From an uncultured Lachnospiraceae bacterium (GTDB lineage: Bacteria > Bacillota > Clostridia > Lachnospirales > Lachnospiraceae), in contig CAMOJW010000002.1 of assembly GCA_946617225.1 (NCBI GenBank), forward strand, positions 1 through 41,545: a DNA stretch of 41,545 nucleotides, given 5' to 3'. Made by a program: the position numbers and the translations under genes. Numbering within the stretch: position 1 is the stretch's first letter; the number at the start of each line of letters is the position of its first letter. The notes beneath the pieces were generated by a model that saw nothing but the letters and a program-made list of their open reading frames with translations, had not been told where the DNA came from and ran no database searches. Positions 7,271-15,235 of this stretch are shown one piece after another.

Positions 7271-8341
7271 ATGATCGATCTGACGATCCGCACGGAGCAG
7301 GATCTGGAGAGGGCTGTGGAGACAGCCGGCATCCTGCCCCTCTTTAAAAATACTGTCCACGGCTGGTCCGTGGAGGAACATGCCGCCCCGGAGACCTGGT
7401 TCACGGACCGGGAGGGCATCTGGGAGTGGAAGGGCCCGGCGATCCGGGGGACAGGCTGCGCCTACGGGAAGTTTCTGGGCGGAAAGGCCGTTTTCATCAG
7501 CCGGGAGTGGTTTCCGGATTTTGCCAACTGGAGGCGGGACGGGTACGATTTTGACGCCCGGTTCGAGGACGAACTGGCGTCTTACCAGGACAAGTATCTG
7601 TTCGAACTGGTGGATGAGAGGGCACCGGTCCTGTCCAAAGACCTCAAGAGGGCCGGCGGCTACGGCAAGGACGGCCGGAAAGGGTTTGACACCTGCATGA
7701 ACCGGCTGCAGGCGCAGGGATATGTGCTGATCAGCGATTTTGTCTACGCGCGGGACCGGTACGGGCAGCCCTATGGCTGGGGCGTCGCCCAGTACTCCAC
7801 ACCGGAGAAGTTCATGGGCACGGCTTTTACGGACAAGGTGTACGCGCGCACGCCGGAGCAGTCCTACGCCCGGATCCTGGAGCACGTGACGCGTCTGTTT
7901 CCGGACTGCGGCAGGCAGACGGTCGAGCGGTATCTCCTGCGCGGCGCCGACAAGCCCGGCACCTCCGGGGCGGTGCAGAACTGGCTTGTCCCCTCCAATC
8001 CGAAGTATTATGATGTCATCAAAGCCTTCGAACAGGAGGAGGTCATCTTCTGGAAACAGGGGAACGACCGCATGAAGCCCGGCGATATAGTGTATCTGTA
8101 CCTCGGTGCGCCCTATTCGGCCATTCTCTACCGGTGTGAGATCCTGGAGGTGGACATTCCGTACAGCGGACCGCAGAAAAGCGTGAACATCCGCAGGATG
8201 ATCCGGATCCGGCGACTCAGGGTATATCCGAAGGACCGCTGGACCCTGCAGGAGATGAAGAAATACGACGTAGTCTCCGTGCGCTGTGCCAGGAGCTGTC
8301 CGGCGGGGCTGGCGCACGATCTGGAAGCTGAAATGAGTTAA
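7271..8341 (+). CDS. Conserved protein with C-terminal EVE/PUA-like domain
   Basis: A 356-residue soluble protein. The N-terminal two thirds (HGWSVEEHAAPETWF, WEWKGPAIR, FISREWFPDFANWRRDGYDFDAR, GFDTCMNRLQAQGYVLISDF) match a family common in Clostridia, often named AlkZ-related; those motifs are recalled from the family, not computed. The last 120 residues (NWLVPSNPKYYDVIKAF, GDIVYLYLGAP) resemble an EVE/PUA-like fold, which in other proteins binds modified bases. ATG 7271 has GAGG six bases upstream; a TTG at 7244 falls in the tandem duplication. It ends 11 bp before the flavin reductase gene. A nucleic-acid or modified-base role is plausible but not shown. Confidence 0.65.
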   Translation: MIDLTIRTEQDLERAVETAGILPLFKNTVHGWSVEEHAAPETWFTDREGIWEWKGPAIRGTGCAYGKFLGGKAVFISREWFPDFANWRRDGYDFDARFEDELASYQDKYLFELVDERAPVLSKDLKRAGGYGKDGRKGFDTCMNRLQAQGYVLISDFVYARDRYGQPYGWGVAQYSTPEKFMGTAFTDKVYARTPEQSYARILEHVTRLFPDCGRQTVERYLLRGADKPGTSGAVQNWLVPSNPKYYDVIKAFEQEEVIFWKQGNDRMKPGDIVYLYLGAPYSAILYRCEILEVDIPYSGPQKSVNIRRMIRIRRLRVYPKDRWTLQEMKKYDVVSVRCARSCPAGLAHDLEAEMS

Positions 8342-8352
8342 GGAGGGAAGCC

Positions 8353-8976
8353 ATGAAAGTTCTGCTGATCAACGGGAGCCCGCACGCAGGCGGATGTACG
8401 GCGCGCGCGCTCGAAGAGATGGTCCGGACATTCCATGAAGAAGGCGTGGAAACGGAGGTCCTGCACATCGGAAACAAGGCCGTCAGGGGCTGTGTCGCCT
8501 GCAATCGCTGCAATGAGCTGGGGCATTGTGTCTATGGCGATATCGTCGTGGAGGCGGGAGAGAAGCTGGCCGAGGCGGACGGTCTGGTCATCGGCTCGCC
8601 GGTCTACTACGGCAGCGCCAACGGGACGCTGATCGCCTTCCTGGACAGACTCTTCTACAGCAATCAGAAGTCCCTGCGCATGAAGGTCGGCGCAGCCGTG
8701 GTGTCCGCAAGGCGCGGAGGCAATACGGCCACTTTTGACGAACTGAATAAATACTTTACTATCTCCCAGATGCCGGTGGCCTCCTCACAGTACTGGAACC
8801 AGGTCCACGGTTTCACCGCCGCCGATGTGGAGAAGGACCTCGAAGGGCTGCAGACCATGCGCGTCCTGGCCCGCAACATGTCCTTCCTCATGAAGAGCAT
8901 CGCGCTGGGGAAGGAGCAGCTGGGTCTGCCCGAAACAGAAGCCAGGGAGTCCACCAGTTTCCCGGACGGTCTGTGA
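8353..8976 (+). CDS. NADPH-dependent FMN reductase-like flavoprotein
   Basis: A 207-residue flavodoxin-fold protein of the FMN_red / iron-sulfur flavoprotein type. The phosphate-binding loop is LINGSPHAGG at residues 5-14, and the flavin-side loop is IGSPVYYGSANG at about 79-90. A Cys pair in GCVACNRC (about 46-53) is common in this family. It would transfer electrons from NAD(P)H to an unknown acceptor in the cytoplasm. AAGGAGG lies upstream of the ATG and overlaps the stop of the EVE-like gene, so it is the last gene of the operon that starts at 4155. Confidence 0.85.
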   Translation: MKVLLINGSPHAGGCTARALEEMVRTFHEEGVETEVLHIGNKAVRGCVACNRCNELGHCVYGDIVVEAGEKLAEADGLVIGSPVYYGSANGTLIAFLDRLFYSNQKSLRMKVGAAVVSARRGGNTATFDELNKYFTISQMPVASSQYWNQVHGFTAADVEKDLEGLQTMRVLARNMSFLMKSIALGKEQLGLPETEARESTSFPDGL

Positions 8977-9018
8977 TACCTGTGGCAGGACAGCGGATAA
9001 CGGGGGAACGTCCCGCGT

Positions 9019-9054
9019 AAAAAAAGAGGAGCGGCAGGTCAGTGCCGCTCCTCG
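9019..9054 (-). terminator. Intrinsic terminator of the histidine phosphatase gene
   Basis: GAGGAGCGGCA / TGCCGCTCCTC form an 11-bp stem with a six-base loop. On the reverse strand it is followed by seven T. The stem overlaps the last codons of the phosphatase gene. On the forward strand it may also slow polymerase leaving the flavin reductase gene. Confidence 0.85.
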
Positions 9055-9842
9055 GTATTTGTGTACAGCTCGCAGAATCGGGCGTAGAATGACGGTTCCA
9101 TCCCAGCCCTGGTCAGATGGGAGATGTCACCGATCCGGAGAGCCCGGAAGATGGCGATCCCTTTTTCCCTCTCTTCCGTGACCACTTCCGTCACCGAGGA
9201 GGGGGCCATGCACAGGGCGTGGAGCGGGATGAAAGGGGATACCCCCCACAGGTGGGCCAGCAGCACGGAGGTGATGCCGAAATGGCAGAAGAGGGCGATC
9301 GTTTCCGCATTCGGCCGCTCCGCATGGTAGATGCCGGTGCCTGCCGCATCGTTCCGCACATATCCGTGTGCCGCCAGAAAAGCATCGAACTGCTGCACCA
9401 CATACGTGTGATCCTGCAGGAAATCCGTGTGCCGCACCACCGCGCTGTCCTTCCAGGCGGCGCGATCGTAATATTCGCTGCGGCTCAGCATCCAGGACGG
9501 ATACAGGTCCCAGGCCACCCGTTCACGCGGGCTGCCGTCCTCCCTGTAGTAAGGGCGGAAGGAACCGATCAGTTCGGGAATACCTGTCTCCGGTGCCACA
9601 AGGGCGGAATCGATCCTGGTCGGGAACTCCTGCAGCCAGTCGAGAGTCTGCGCATCCATCCCGAGCTTCCGGAGGGTGTAGGAGGCGGTCTCCTGCGCGC
9701 GGCCCAACGGCGAAACATAGGCGCGGTCGATGTGCAGGGAGGGTGACAGGTCCGCGAGGGCAGCGGCCTCCAGCTTCCCCCTGGCAGTAAGGCTGTCATG
9801 GACATAGTCCGGCTCGCCGTGGCGGATGAACAGCAGACGCAT
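9039..9842 (-). CDS. Histidine phosphatase family protein
   Basis: A 267-residue cytoplasmic protein. The catalytic RHG motif is at residues 7-9 (LLFIRHGEPDY), the second Arg lies in SPLGRAQETA, and the second catalytic His lies in LFCHFGIT. This is the phosphoglycerate mutase-like fold, which covers sugar-phosphate mutases and many phosphatases; the long variable middle (about 80-180) gives no clear substrate. The start has AAGGAGGA upstream on the reverse strand. It is divergent from the thioesterase gene and probably monocistronic with the terminator at 9019. Confidence 0.85.
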   Translation of the reverse strand: MRLLFIRHGEPDYVHDSLTARGKLEAAALADLSPSLHIDRAYVSPLGRAQETASYTLRKLGMDAQTLDWLQEFPTRIDSALVAPETGIPELIGSFRPYYREDGSPRERVAWDLYPSWMLSRSEYYDRAAWKDSAVVRHTDFLQDHTYVVQQFDAFLAAHGYVRNDAAGTGIYHAERPNAETIALFCHFGITSVLLAHLWGVSPFIPLHALCMAPSSVTEVVTEEREKGIAIFRALRIGDISHLTRAGMEPSFYARFCELYTNTEERH

Positions 9843-9909
9843 ACAGGTCCTCCTTCCGGGATCAGGCAGTTTGAGTCACTTCTATACTATAACACAAGGA
9901 GAAAAGAAC

Positions 9910-10302
9910 ATGGCAATCACAAAAGGCATCCTCGGACAGAAAGAACTCCTCGTCACGGAGGAAGTGACGGCCGCCCGCATGGGCAGCGGCCTGCTGGAAG
10001 TACTGGCGACCCCGGCGATGATCGCGCTGGCGGAGGGCACGGCGATGGAGAGCGTGCAGCCGCTGCTGGAGGATGGACAGGGAACTGTCGGCACCAGGCT
10101 TGATATCAAACACATGGCGGCCACGCCGGTGGGCATGACGGTCCGCTGCGAGACCGAATTGGTCGAGGTCGACCGCCGCAGGCTCGTTTTCTCGGTCAAA
10201 GTCTACGACGAGAAGGAGCAGGTGGGCGAGGGCATCCATGAGCGCTTCATCATCGACAGCGCGCGATTCCTGCAGAAGGCGCAGGGGAAGCTGGCGAGGT
10301 AA
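9910..10302 (+). CDS. Hot-dog thioesterase, fluoroacetyl-CoA thioesterase-like
   Basis: A 130-residue single hot-dog domain. The Thr-Glu-His arrangement known from FlK-type thioesterases can be traced as ATPAM (Thr about 35), AEGTAM (Glu about 42) and KHMAATPVG (His about 69). Such proteins hydrolyse small acyl-CoA esters, although most homologues do not act on fluoroacetyl-CoA. The ATG is preceded by CAAGGAG at proper spacing. It is a lone gene between divergent and convergent neighbours. Confidence 0.8.
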   Translation: MAITKGILGQKELLVTEEVTAARMGSGLLEVLATPAMIALAEGTAMESVQPLLEDGQGTVGTRLDIKHMAATPVGMTVRCETELVEVDRRRLVFSVKVYDEKEQVGEGIHERFIIDSARFLQKAQGKLAR

Positions 10303-10359
10303 GAACGGCCGGGGTCAGCCGGTCATTCCCTCACAGCATCGGAACGGCCGGAGCAGTCC

Positions 10360-11247
10360 TCACAGTGTCAGGACAGCGGGCGGTTCGTGCTTTTCCGGGA
10401 CTGTTTCCTCGGTATAGGTGCCCAGGTACCTGTACAGGGGGCAGGTCGCTTCCAGACGGCGCAGGATCTCCGCGACTGCCGGATCCGAGGCGGAGGCGGC
10501 GAGATCGATGTAGAACCGGAATTCGAAGTCCCGCCCGGGGACCGGCGCGCTCTCGATCTTGAGCATGTCGATGCCGGCCTGGGCAAATTCGTTCAGGACA
10601 GCGGCGAGTGCGCCCGGGTGGTGCTCCACGGAGAGGACGACGGAGAGACGGTCCGCACCGGAGAGGCACTCCGGCTCCGCCGCGATGCAGATGAAACGGG
10701 TGTAGTTGTGGTCGGTGTCGGCGATGTCTTTTTTCAGGGTCCTGAGGCCGTATAGAGCAGCGCACTCCGGGGAGGAGATGGCGGCGACCTGCGGATCGCC
10801 TGCCTGCGCAACGGTGCGGGCGGCTACGGCGGTGTTCAGGCAGGGGACCAGGCGCACTTTGTCGCCGAGGCTATGCAGGAATTCCGCGCACTGCCCGAGA
10901 GCCTGCTCATGGGAATAGATCGTGGTGATGCCGTTCAGCGATGCTCCGGGAACGGCCAGCAGCCGGTGCGAGATCCGCAGGGTGGTGCTGCGGACGATGC
11001 TGACCTGCTCCTCACCGATCACACGGTAGACATCACGCACGGAACCGTAGGTGTTGTTCTCGATCGGCAGGATGCCGTACCGGCACATCCCCTGGTTGAT
11101 CGCCCGCGCGACGGCGCGGAAGTTGCGGAAATAGAGCAGCGGATTGTCCGGGAACATGGCCTTGGCGACGATGTGGGAGTAGGCTCCTTCGATGCCCTGG
11201 CAGGCGACGAGGCCCCGGTAGGCAGTGCTTTTATCGGATGATGACAT
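10360..11247 (-). CDS. pheA: Prephenate dehydratase with ACT domain
   Basis: A 295-residue stand-alone prephenate dehydratase converting prephenate to phenylpyruvate in phenylalanine synthesis. The N-terminal catalytic part has GIEGAYSHIVA, LPIENNTYGSV and the TRF triad (NYTRFICIA). The C-terminal ACT domain has the GALxxxL motif (GALAAVL), but the usual ESRP phenylalanine-binding motif reads ESAP here. The ATG at 11247 has AGAGGAG upstream and lies inside the end of aroF (17-bp overlap), so the two are co-translated. Control is probably by the Phe-rich leader and terminator upstream of aroF. Confidence 0.92.
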   Translation of the reverse strand: MSSSDKSTAYRGLVACQGIEGAYSHIVAKAMFPDNPLLYFRNFRAVARAINQGMCRYGILPIENNTYGSVRDVYRVIGEEQVSIVRSTTLRISHRLLAVPGASLNGITTIYSHEQALGQCAEFLHSLGDKVRLVPCLNTAVAARTVAQAGDPQVAAISSPECAALYGLRTLKKDIADTDHNYTRFICIAAEPECLSGADRLSVVLSVEHHPGALAAVLNEFAQAGIDMLKIESAPVPGRDFEFRFYIDLAASASDPAVAEILRRLEATCPLYRYLGTYTEETVPEKHEPPAVLTL

Positions 11248-12259
11248 CGCTGTTTTCTCCTCTGATAAGGTCGTGGATCTGTTGGAGCTGCGGCGCGAGG
11301 TCGTCAAAGACCCTGGGCGTGATGGACTGCGGACCGTCGCAGAGGGCGTGGGCCGGGTCGTTGTGGACTTCGATCAGGAGGCCGTCCGCGCCGCCCGCGG
11401 CTGCCGCGCGCGCCAGGGAAGGCACGAGGGCGGACTTGCCGGCCGCATGGCTGGGGTCGATGATGACCGGCAGATGGGAGAGCGTCTTGAGGGCGGGAAT
11501 ACAGGAGAGATCCAGCGTGTTGCGCGTGTAGGTCTCGAAAGTGCGGATCCCGCGCTCGCACAGGATGACGTTCGGATTGCCGCCGGCGAGGATGTACTCG
11601 GCGCTCATGAGGAGGTCTTGGTAGCTGGAGGCCATACCGCGCTTTAAGAGGATCGGCTTATTGGTCCTGCCAAGCGCCTTCAGAAGGGCAAAATTCTGCA
11701 TATTCCGGGCCCCGACCTGGAGGATGTCGATGTCCTCGAACAGGGGGAGCTGGGCGGGATCCATGATTTCGGTGCAGATCGGGAGGCCGGTGGCCTCCTT
11801 GGCTTTCAGAAGCAGATGCAGGCCCTCATCGCCCATGCCCTGGAAGGCGTAGGGCGATGTGCGGGGCTTGAAGGCGCCGCCGCGGAGGATGGCGGCGCCG
11901 CTTTTTTTCACGGCGCGGGCGATCCCGACGATCTGCTCCTCGGACTCCACGGAGCAGGGCCCGGCGAAAAGGGTGAGAGATCCGCCGCCGATCTGCACGT
12001 CCCCGACGCGGATGATAGTGTCGTCCGGGTGGAACTTGCGGTTGGCGTTCTTGTAGGGCTCCTGCACGCGCTTGACGTCCTCGACGATCTCCAGTGCCGA
12101 GATCAGGTCGATGTCGATGCGGGAGGTGTCGCCGATGAGGCCGAGGATGGTCTGGTGCACGCCGACGGTCGGATGTACCTCGATGTGCTGCTCACCGAGC
12201 CAGTGGATGAGGCCGTCGAGCTGCTGCCTGTCGGGATCATTTTTGAGGATGACGATCAT
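11231..12259 (-). CDS. aroF: DAHP synthase with N-terminal regulatory domain
   Basis: A 342-residue class I-beta type 3-deoxy-7-phosphoheptulonate synthase, the first enzyme of the shikimate pathway (PEP plus erythrose 4-phosphate). Residues 1-70 (MIVILKNDPD and following) form the ferredoxin-like regulatory domain known in the Thermotoga type. Catalytic motifs follow: GPCSVES, GAFKPRTSPYAFQG, GARNMQNF, LLKRGM and DPSHAAGK. The start at 12259 is supported by AAAGGAG upstream; a longer open frame runs through the attenuator and is not coding. It is the first full gene of the aroF-pheA operon, downstream of a leader peptide. Confidence 0.92.
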   Translation of the reverse strand: MIVILKNDPDRQQLDGLIHWLGEQHIEVHPTVGVHQTILGLIGDTSRIDIDLISALEIVEDVKRVQEPYKNANRKFHPDDTIIRVGDVQIGGGSLTLFAGPCSVESEEQIVGIARAVKKSGAAILRGGAFKPRTSPYAFQGMGDEGLHLLLKAKEATGLPICTEIMDPAQLPLFEDIDILQVGARNMQNFALLKALGRTNKPILLKRGMASSYQDLLMSAEYILAGGNPNVILCERGIRTFETYTRNTLDLSCIPALKTLSHLPVIIDPSHAAGKSALVPSLARAAAAGGADGLLIEVHNDPAHALCDGPQSITPRVFDDLAPQLQQIHDLIRGENSDVIIR

Positions 12260-12287
12260 GGGGGACTCCTTTCCGGTATATACAATA

Positions 12288-12316
12288 CGAAACCCCGCGG
12301 CCGGCTGACCGCGGGG
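12288..12316 (-). terminator. Attenuator terminator of the aroF-pheA leader
   Basis: On the reverse strand CCCCGCGG and CCGCGGGG form a perfect 8-bp GC stem with an 8-base loop, followed by TTTCGTATT. It lies between the stop of the leader peptide (12346) and aroF. The T-run is short, but the stem is very stable. GGCGTGACC in the leader's 3' part could pair with GGTCAGCC across the terminator arm and loop, a candidate antiterminator. That pairing is my inference. Confidence 0.7.
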
Positions 12317-12345
12317 TGCTGTGTCTTCTGGTTCTGAAAGACCGG

Positions 12346-12444
12346 TCACACGCTGAGGTCACGCCGAATAAGCTCTGCCTTCGCAAACGTAAAGGCAAAG
12401 CCCGCAAACGCGAAATATCCGTTGTTCAGATGACGGTCTGTCAT
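12346..12444 (-). CDS. Phe-rich leader peptide of the aroF-pheA attenuator
   Basis: A 32-residue open frame with AAGGAG five bases before its ATG. Its centre reads GYFAFAGFAFTFA: five Phe and one Tyr within eleven residues, far above chance. It sits 87 bp behind a promoter-proximal -10 box and ends about 30 bp before the attenuator hairpin. This is the layout of classical amino-acid leader peptides, where ribosomes stalling on uncharged tRNA-Phe switch RNA folding to antitermination. The Phe codons overlap one arm and the loop of a possible 9-bp hairpin (CTTTGCCTT/AAGGCAGAG), which stalled ribosomes would open. Downstream genes are aroF and pheA, as expected for phenylalanine control. Confidence 0.82.
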   Translation of the reverse strand: MTDRHLNNGYFAFAGFAFTFAKAELIRRDLSV

Positions 12445-12484
12445 GGGTGCTCCTTCATGGGCGGATCGAATACTTTATAACGGT

Positions 12485-12513
12485 AAATTATCACTGTGAG
12501 AAAGTACTGTCAA
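12485..12513 (-). promoter_or_regulatory. Promoter of the aroF-pheA operon
   Basis: Read on the reverse strand, TTGACA (12513-12508) and TAATTT (12490-12485) are 17 bp apart. Transcription would start near 12478 and produce a leader of about 220 bases carrying the Phe-rich peptide and attenuator. Confidence 0.75.
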
Positions 12514-12540
12514 GACCTCCGATTTTTTCTGACCGTTTTT

Positions 12541-12569
12541 TTGACATGATTGTGGGAATCGGCTATAGT
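12541..12569 (+). promoter_or_regulatory. Promoter of the DUF2975-like gene
   Basis: TTGACA at 12541-12546 and TATAGT at 12564-12569 have a 17-bp spacer. It is divergent from the aroF promoter, with the two -35 boxes about 28 bp apart. Confidence 0.8.
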
Positions 12570-12620
12570 TAAATCTATAGTTTTTTCACACAGTCAATTC
12601 TCAGTGAGGGAGGATTCATT

Positions 12621-13148
12621 ATGAAAGGGTATGCGAAGTTTCTGAATATCATCAGAGCGATCGGTTTCTGGGTCCTGGTCATCGCACTGGTGGCTGTCTG
12701 CGCAGCGACTGCCGTGATCGCGATCCGGCCGGATCTCATTCCGACAGATCTGCCCGGTGCTTCGGCCATTACTCTGAACGGCAGCCCGGTCGACCTGCAT
12801 ACGTTTGCCGCATACAGGACACCGGCGCTGATCGTCCTGGGGATCCTGATCCTGCAGCTCATTCTGGACCTGGTCATTCTTTCCAGGATCGGTGTAGCCC
12901 TGAGAGAAGTCATCGAGGAGACGCCTTTCTCCCAGAGGTGCAGTCGTGCATTGAACACATCCGCCCTGTTGGTGGTGTTCTACGGGCTCCTGGCGATTGG
13001 CCTGCGGGTCTATTCTTACTTTGCTTTCAGCGCGCTGTCTCCGAGCGGCAGCGTGGCCCACATCACTGCTGACCTGTCCTTCATCCTGGTCGCCGTCTTC
13101 CTGAAGATGCTGGCCGGTATCTCCGAATTCGGGAGGAGAGAGCAGTAA
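12621..13148 (+). CDS. DUF2975-like membrane protein
   Basis: A 175-residue protein with four predicted transmembrane helices (about 12-36, 72-92, 110-135 and 145-168). The pattern of four helices with a conserved cytoplasmic stretch (EVIEETPFSQRCSRAL) resembles DUF2975 proteins of Bacillota, often next to a small HTH regulator, which is absent here. No function is known. GAGGGAGGA lies before the ATG, and the gene has its own promoter. Confidence 0.65.
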   Translation: MKGYAKFLNIIRAIGFWVLVIALVAVCAATAVIAIRPDLIPTDLPGASAITLNGSPVDLHTFAAYRTPALIVLGILILQLILDLVILSRIGVALREVIEETPFSQRCSRALNTSALLVVFYGLLAIGLRVYSYFAFSALSPSGSVAHITADLSFILVAVFLKMLAGISEFGRREQ

Positions 13149-13187
13149 CGGTCCGGTCATCGCACGGACATCGGGATGAGGAGCTTC

Positions 13188-13940
13188 ATGGATCATCACA
13201 TCGTCAGGCAGGCATTTCTGAGATCTGTCCCCGTCATGGCGGGGTATATCGTACTGGGCATCGGCTTTGGCATCCTGCTGCGGTCAGCGGGCTACGGCGT
13301 CCTCTGGTCGCTGGCCATGAGCGTCTGCATCTATGCCGGGTCGATGCAGTATGTGGGCGTGAGCCTGCTGGCCGGAGGCGCTTCCGTGATCACCACGGCG
13401 CTGACGACCGTCATGGTGAACGCCCGGCATCTTTTCTACAGTATTTCCATGGTCGACCGCTACAAGGACGCCGGCAGGTACAAGCCGTATCTGATCTTCG
13501 CCCTGACCGACGAGACCTACTCCCTGCTGAGCGACGGCAATGTGCCGTCGCAGGAGGAGGCACATCGCTATCGCTTCCTCGTATCCCTTTTCGACCAGAG
13601 CTACTGGGTGACAGGGTGTGTCCTGGGGAGCCTTCTGGGGGCAGTTCTGCCCTTCTCCACCGAAGGCATCGAATTCTCCATGACCGCCCTGTTTATCGCG
13701 TCTTATACAGAGCAGTGGATCACTGCGCATGATCACATCCCGGCACTGACCGGGCTGTTCTGCACGCTGCTCTGCCTCGTCGTGTTCGGACCGTCGCGCT
13801 TCCTGATCCCCGCGATGCTGATGATCACCCTGGTGCTGACGCTGCTGAGGGGGAGAACTGCGCGCGAACTCACGCGGGACCTCACACAGGGGACGGTTTC
13901 TTGTGCGAGCACCGGAGAGAGCGAGGAGGAAGCATCATGA
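13188..13940 (+). CDS. azlC: AzlC family branched-chain amino acid exporter, large subunit
   Basis: A 250-residue inner-membrane protein with about six hydrophobic segments. Family traits are the early GYIVLGIGFGILL stretch, the SVCIYAGSMQYVG helix and the VNARHLFYSISM motif, characteristic of AzlC/YgaZ. It pairs with a small AzlD/YgaH subunit to export branched-chain amino acids. I chose ATG 13188, which has GAGGAG close upstream, over the ATG at 13176, which has none. The next gene overlaps its stop codon. Confidence 0.9.
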   Translation: MDHHIVRQAFLRSVPVMAGYIVLGIGFGILLRSAGYGVLWSLAMSVCIYAGSMQYVGVSLLAGGASVITTALTTVMVNARHLFYSISMVDRYKDAGRYKPYLIFALTDETYSLLSDGNVPSQEEAHRYRFLVSLFDQSYWVTGCVLGSLLGAVLPFSTEGIEFSMTALFIASYTEQWITAHDHIPALTGLFCTLLCLVVFGPSRFLIPAMLMITLVLTLLRGRTARELTRDLTQGTVSCASTGESEEEAS

Positions 13941-14257
13941 GCATCCTGAGACCTGCCATCCTTGTCGCCGTGATGTCGGCGGTCACGATCCTGCTGCGCG
14001 CGCTGCCCTTCCTGCTGATCCGGGGGGAGACGCCGCCCTACATCGCCTATCTGGGCCGGGTGCTGCCGCCCGCGATCATCGGCATGCTGGTGATCTACTG
14101 CCTGAAAGACGTACAGCCGGGCGATCCCGCACAACTCGTGCCGGCGGTCCTCGGCGCCGCTGCCGTGGTCGCTCTCCAGGCCTGGAAGCGCAATTCCCTT
14201 CTCAGCATCCTCGCCGGTACGCTGGTCTATATGGTGCTGGTGCAGGCCGTGTTCTAG
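13937..14257 (+). CDS. azlD: AzlD family exporter, small subunit
   Basis: A 106-residue protein with four hydrophobic helices and the AzlD signature ILLRALPFLLI plus LGRVLPPAIIGMLVIYCL. It forms the exporter with AzlC. Its ATG overlaps the AzlC stop (ATGA) and is preceded by GAGGAGGA, so translation is coupled. An aldo/keto reductase relic follows after 29 bp. Confidence 0.9.
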   Translation: MSILRPAILVAVMSAVTILLRALPFLLIRGETPPYIAYLGRVLPPAIIGMLVIYCLKDVQPGDPAQLVPAVLGAAAVVALQAWKRNSLLSILAGTLVYMVLVQAVF

Positions 14258-14286
14258 CAGACAGATCCAAAGAAAGTGAGGATACC

Positions 14287-14459
14287 ATGTCAGATTATTT
14301 CGGAAAAGAAGTCCCGAAACTCGGCTTCGGCCTCATGCGCCTGCCCCGGAAGGGCACCGCGCTTCCGACTGCATCATATGCCGCCAGTGTGAGAAGGCCT
14401 GCCCCCAGCACCTGCCCATCACCGACTATCTGAAGCAGGGTGCGGAGATGCTGGAATAA
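14287..14459 (+). pseudogene. Aldo/keto reductase relic (large internal deletion)
   Basis: The first 17 codons (MSDYFGKEVPKLGFGLM and following) match the start of ferredoxin-tailed aldo/keto reductases. They run directly, in another frame, into the family's C-terminal piece: CIICRQCEKACPQHLPI followed by a short helix and TAA at 14457. More than 300 codons between the two ends, the whole catalytic barrel, are missing. The ribosome site and start codon remain, so a short frameshifted peptide could still be made. It lies behind azlD on the same strand. Confidence 0.85.
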
Positions 14460-14500
14460 ACAGCAGGTGCAGGCCCCGACGGATCTGCCCGAAGCAGGAT

Positions 14501-15064
14501 CTATCCGGCATAGAAAGGACATTTTTCCCGCAGGCACTGCTGATTGCGACAGGAGAAGCCGCATTTTTGCTCATCGTATTCAAGCGTGACGCCGTAATGC
14601 GCATTGATATATGCGACTCCCTCTTTGAGGGCGATCATGGCGTCGCGCTTGCAGCATCGGGGACCATTGATCCTGCCGAGTTCACTGATCGCTTCGGAAG
14701 TAAACTTCATGTGCTCGCCCCACGTCCCATCCGAGGAAAGAGGCCCCGTGCCGTCGATGATCGCAAGCGCTGCGCCGACCGATGCGACGGCGCCGCAGAC
14801 ACCCCAGAGGCCGCACATGGCGCCTGGCATTCTGAGCCCTTCGCGGGCGATCTTGCGGAGGCTCTCCTCCAGATCGATCGTGCCGCCGGCATTATAGAAC
14901 GCGGTCAGGATGCATGCGCCGTCCAGGATATGATGTTCCGGACCGTGGATACTGATATAGTCTTTCTGTGCCATGTTCCTGAAGATGCGGGCGGGATCAG
15001 TTCCTTTCTCCAAGCGGATATCCTCGAGGATCTTCTGTGCTTTTTCTTCCATGGACAGTGCCAC
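14501..15064 (-). CDS. DUF5714-like Cys-rich protein
   Basis: A 187-residue soluble protein. Conserved stretches HGPEHHILDGACILTAFYNAGG, MPGAMCGLWGVCGA and GPRCCKRDAMIAL, with a Cys-rich end (KCGFSCRNQQCLREKCPF), match a family I recall as DUF5714, usually linked to methyltransferase or metal-enzyme genes. The Cys and His pairs suggest metal binding; no reaction is known. The GTG start at 15064 is chosen because AAAGGAGG lies six bases upstream; an ATG at 15052 is the alternative. Confidence 0.65.
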   Translation of the reverse strand: MALSMEEKAQKILEDIRLEKGTDPARIFRNMAQKDYISIHGPEHHILDGACILTAFYNAGGTIDLEESLRKIAREGLRMPGAMCGLWGVCGAVASVGAALAIIDGTGPLSSDGTWGEHMKFTSEAISELGRINGPRCCKRDAMIALKEGVAYINAHYGVTLEYDEQKCGFSCRNQQCLREKCPFYAG

Positions 15065-15235
15065 AGGCGGCCTCCTTTCTGTGACCGGGTTGTCTATCTG
15101 TGATCATTCTATCAGATGTTTCGCAGGGAAGAAACGAGTCAGAGAGAAGTGGAGATTAGCGAAAGGACCATATTTTTCGTCAAATAATTAGTTTGATAGA
15201 AATCATTTTTGTTATTTAGAACAGAGGCCTTGTTA

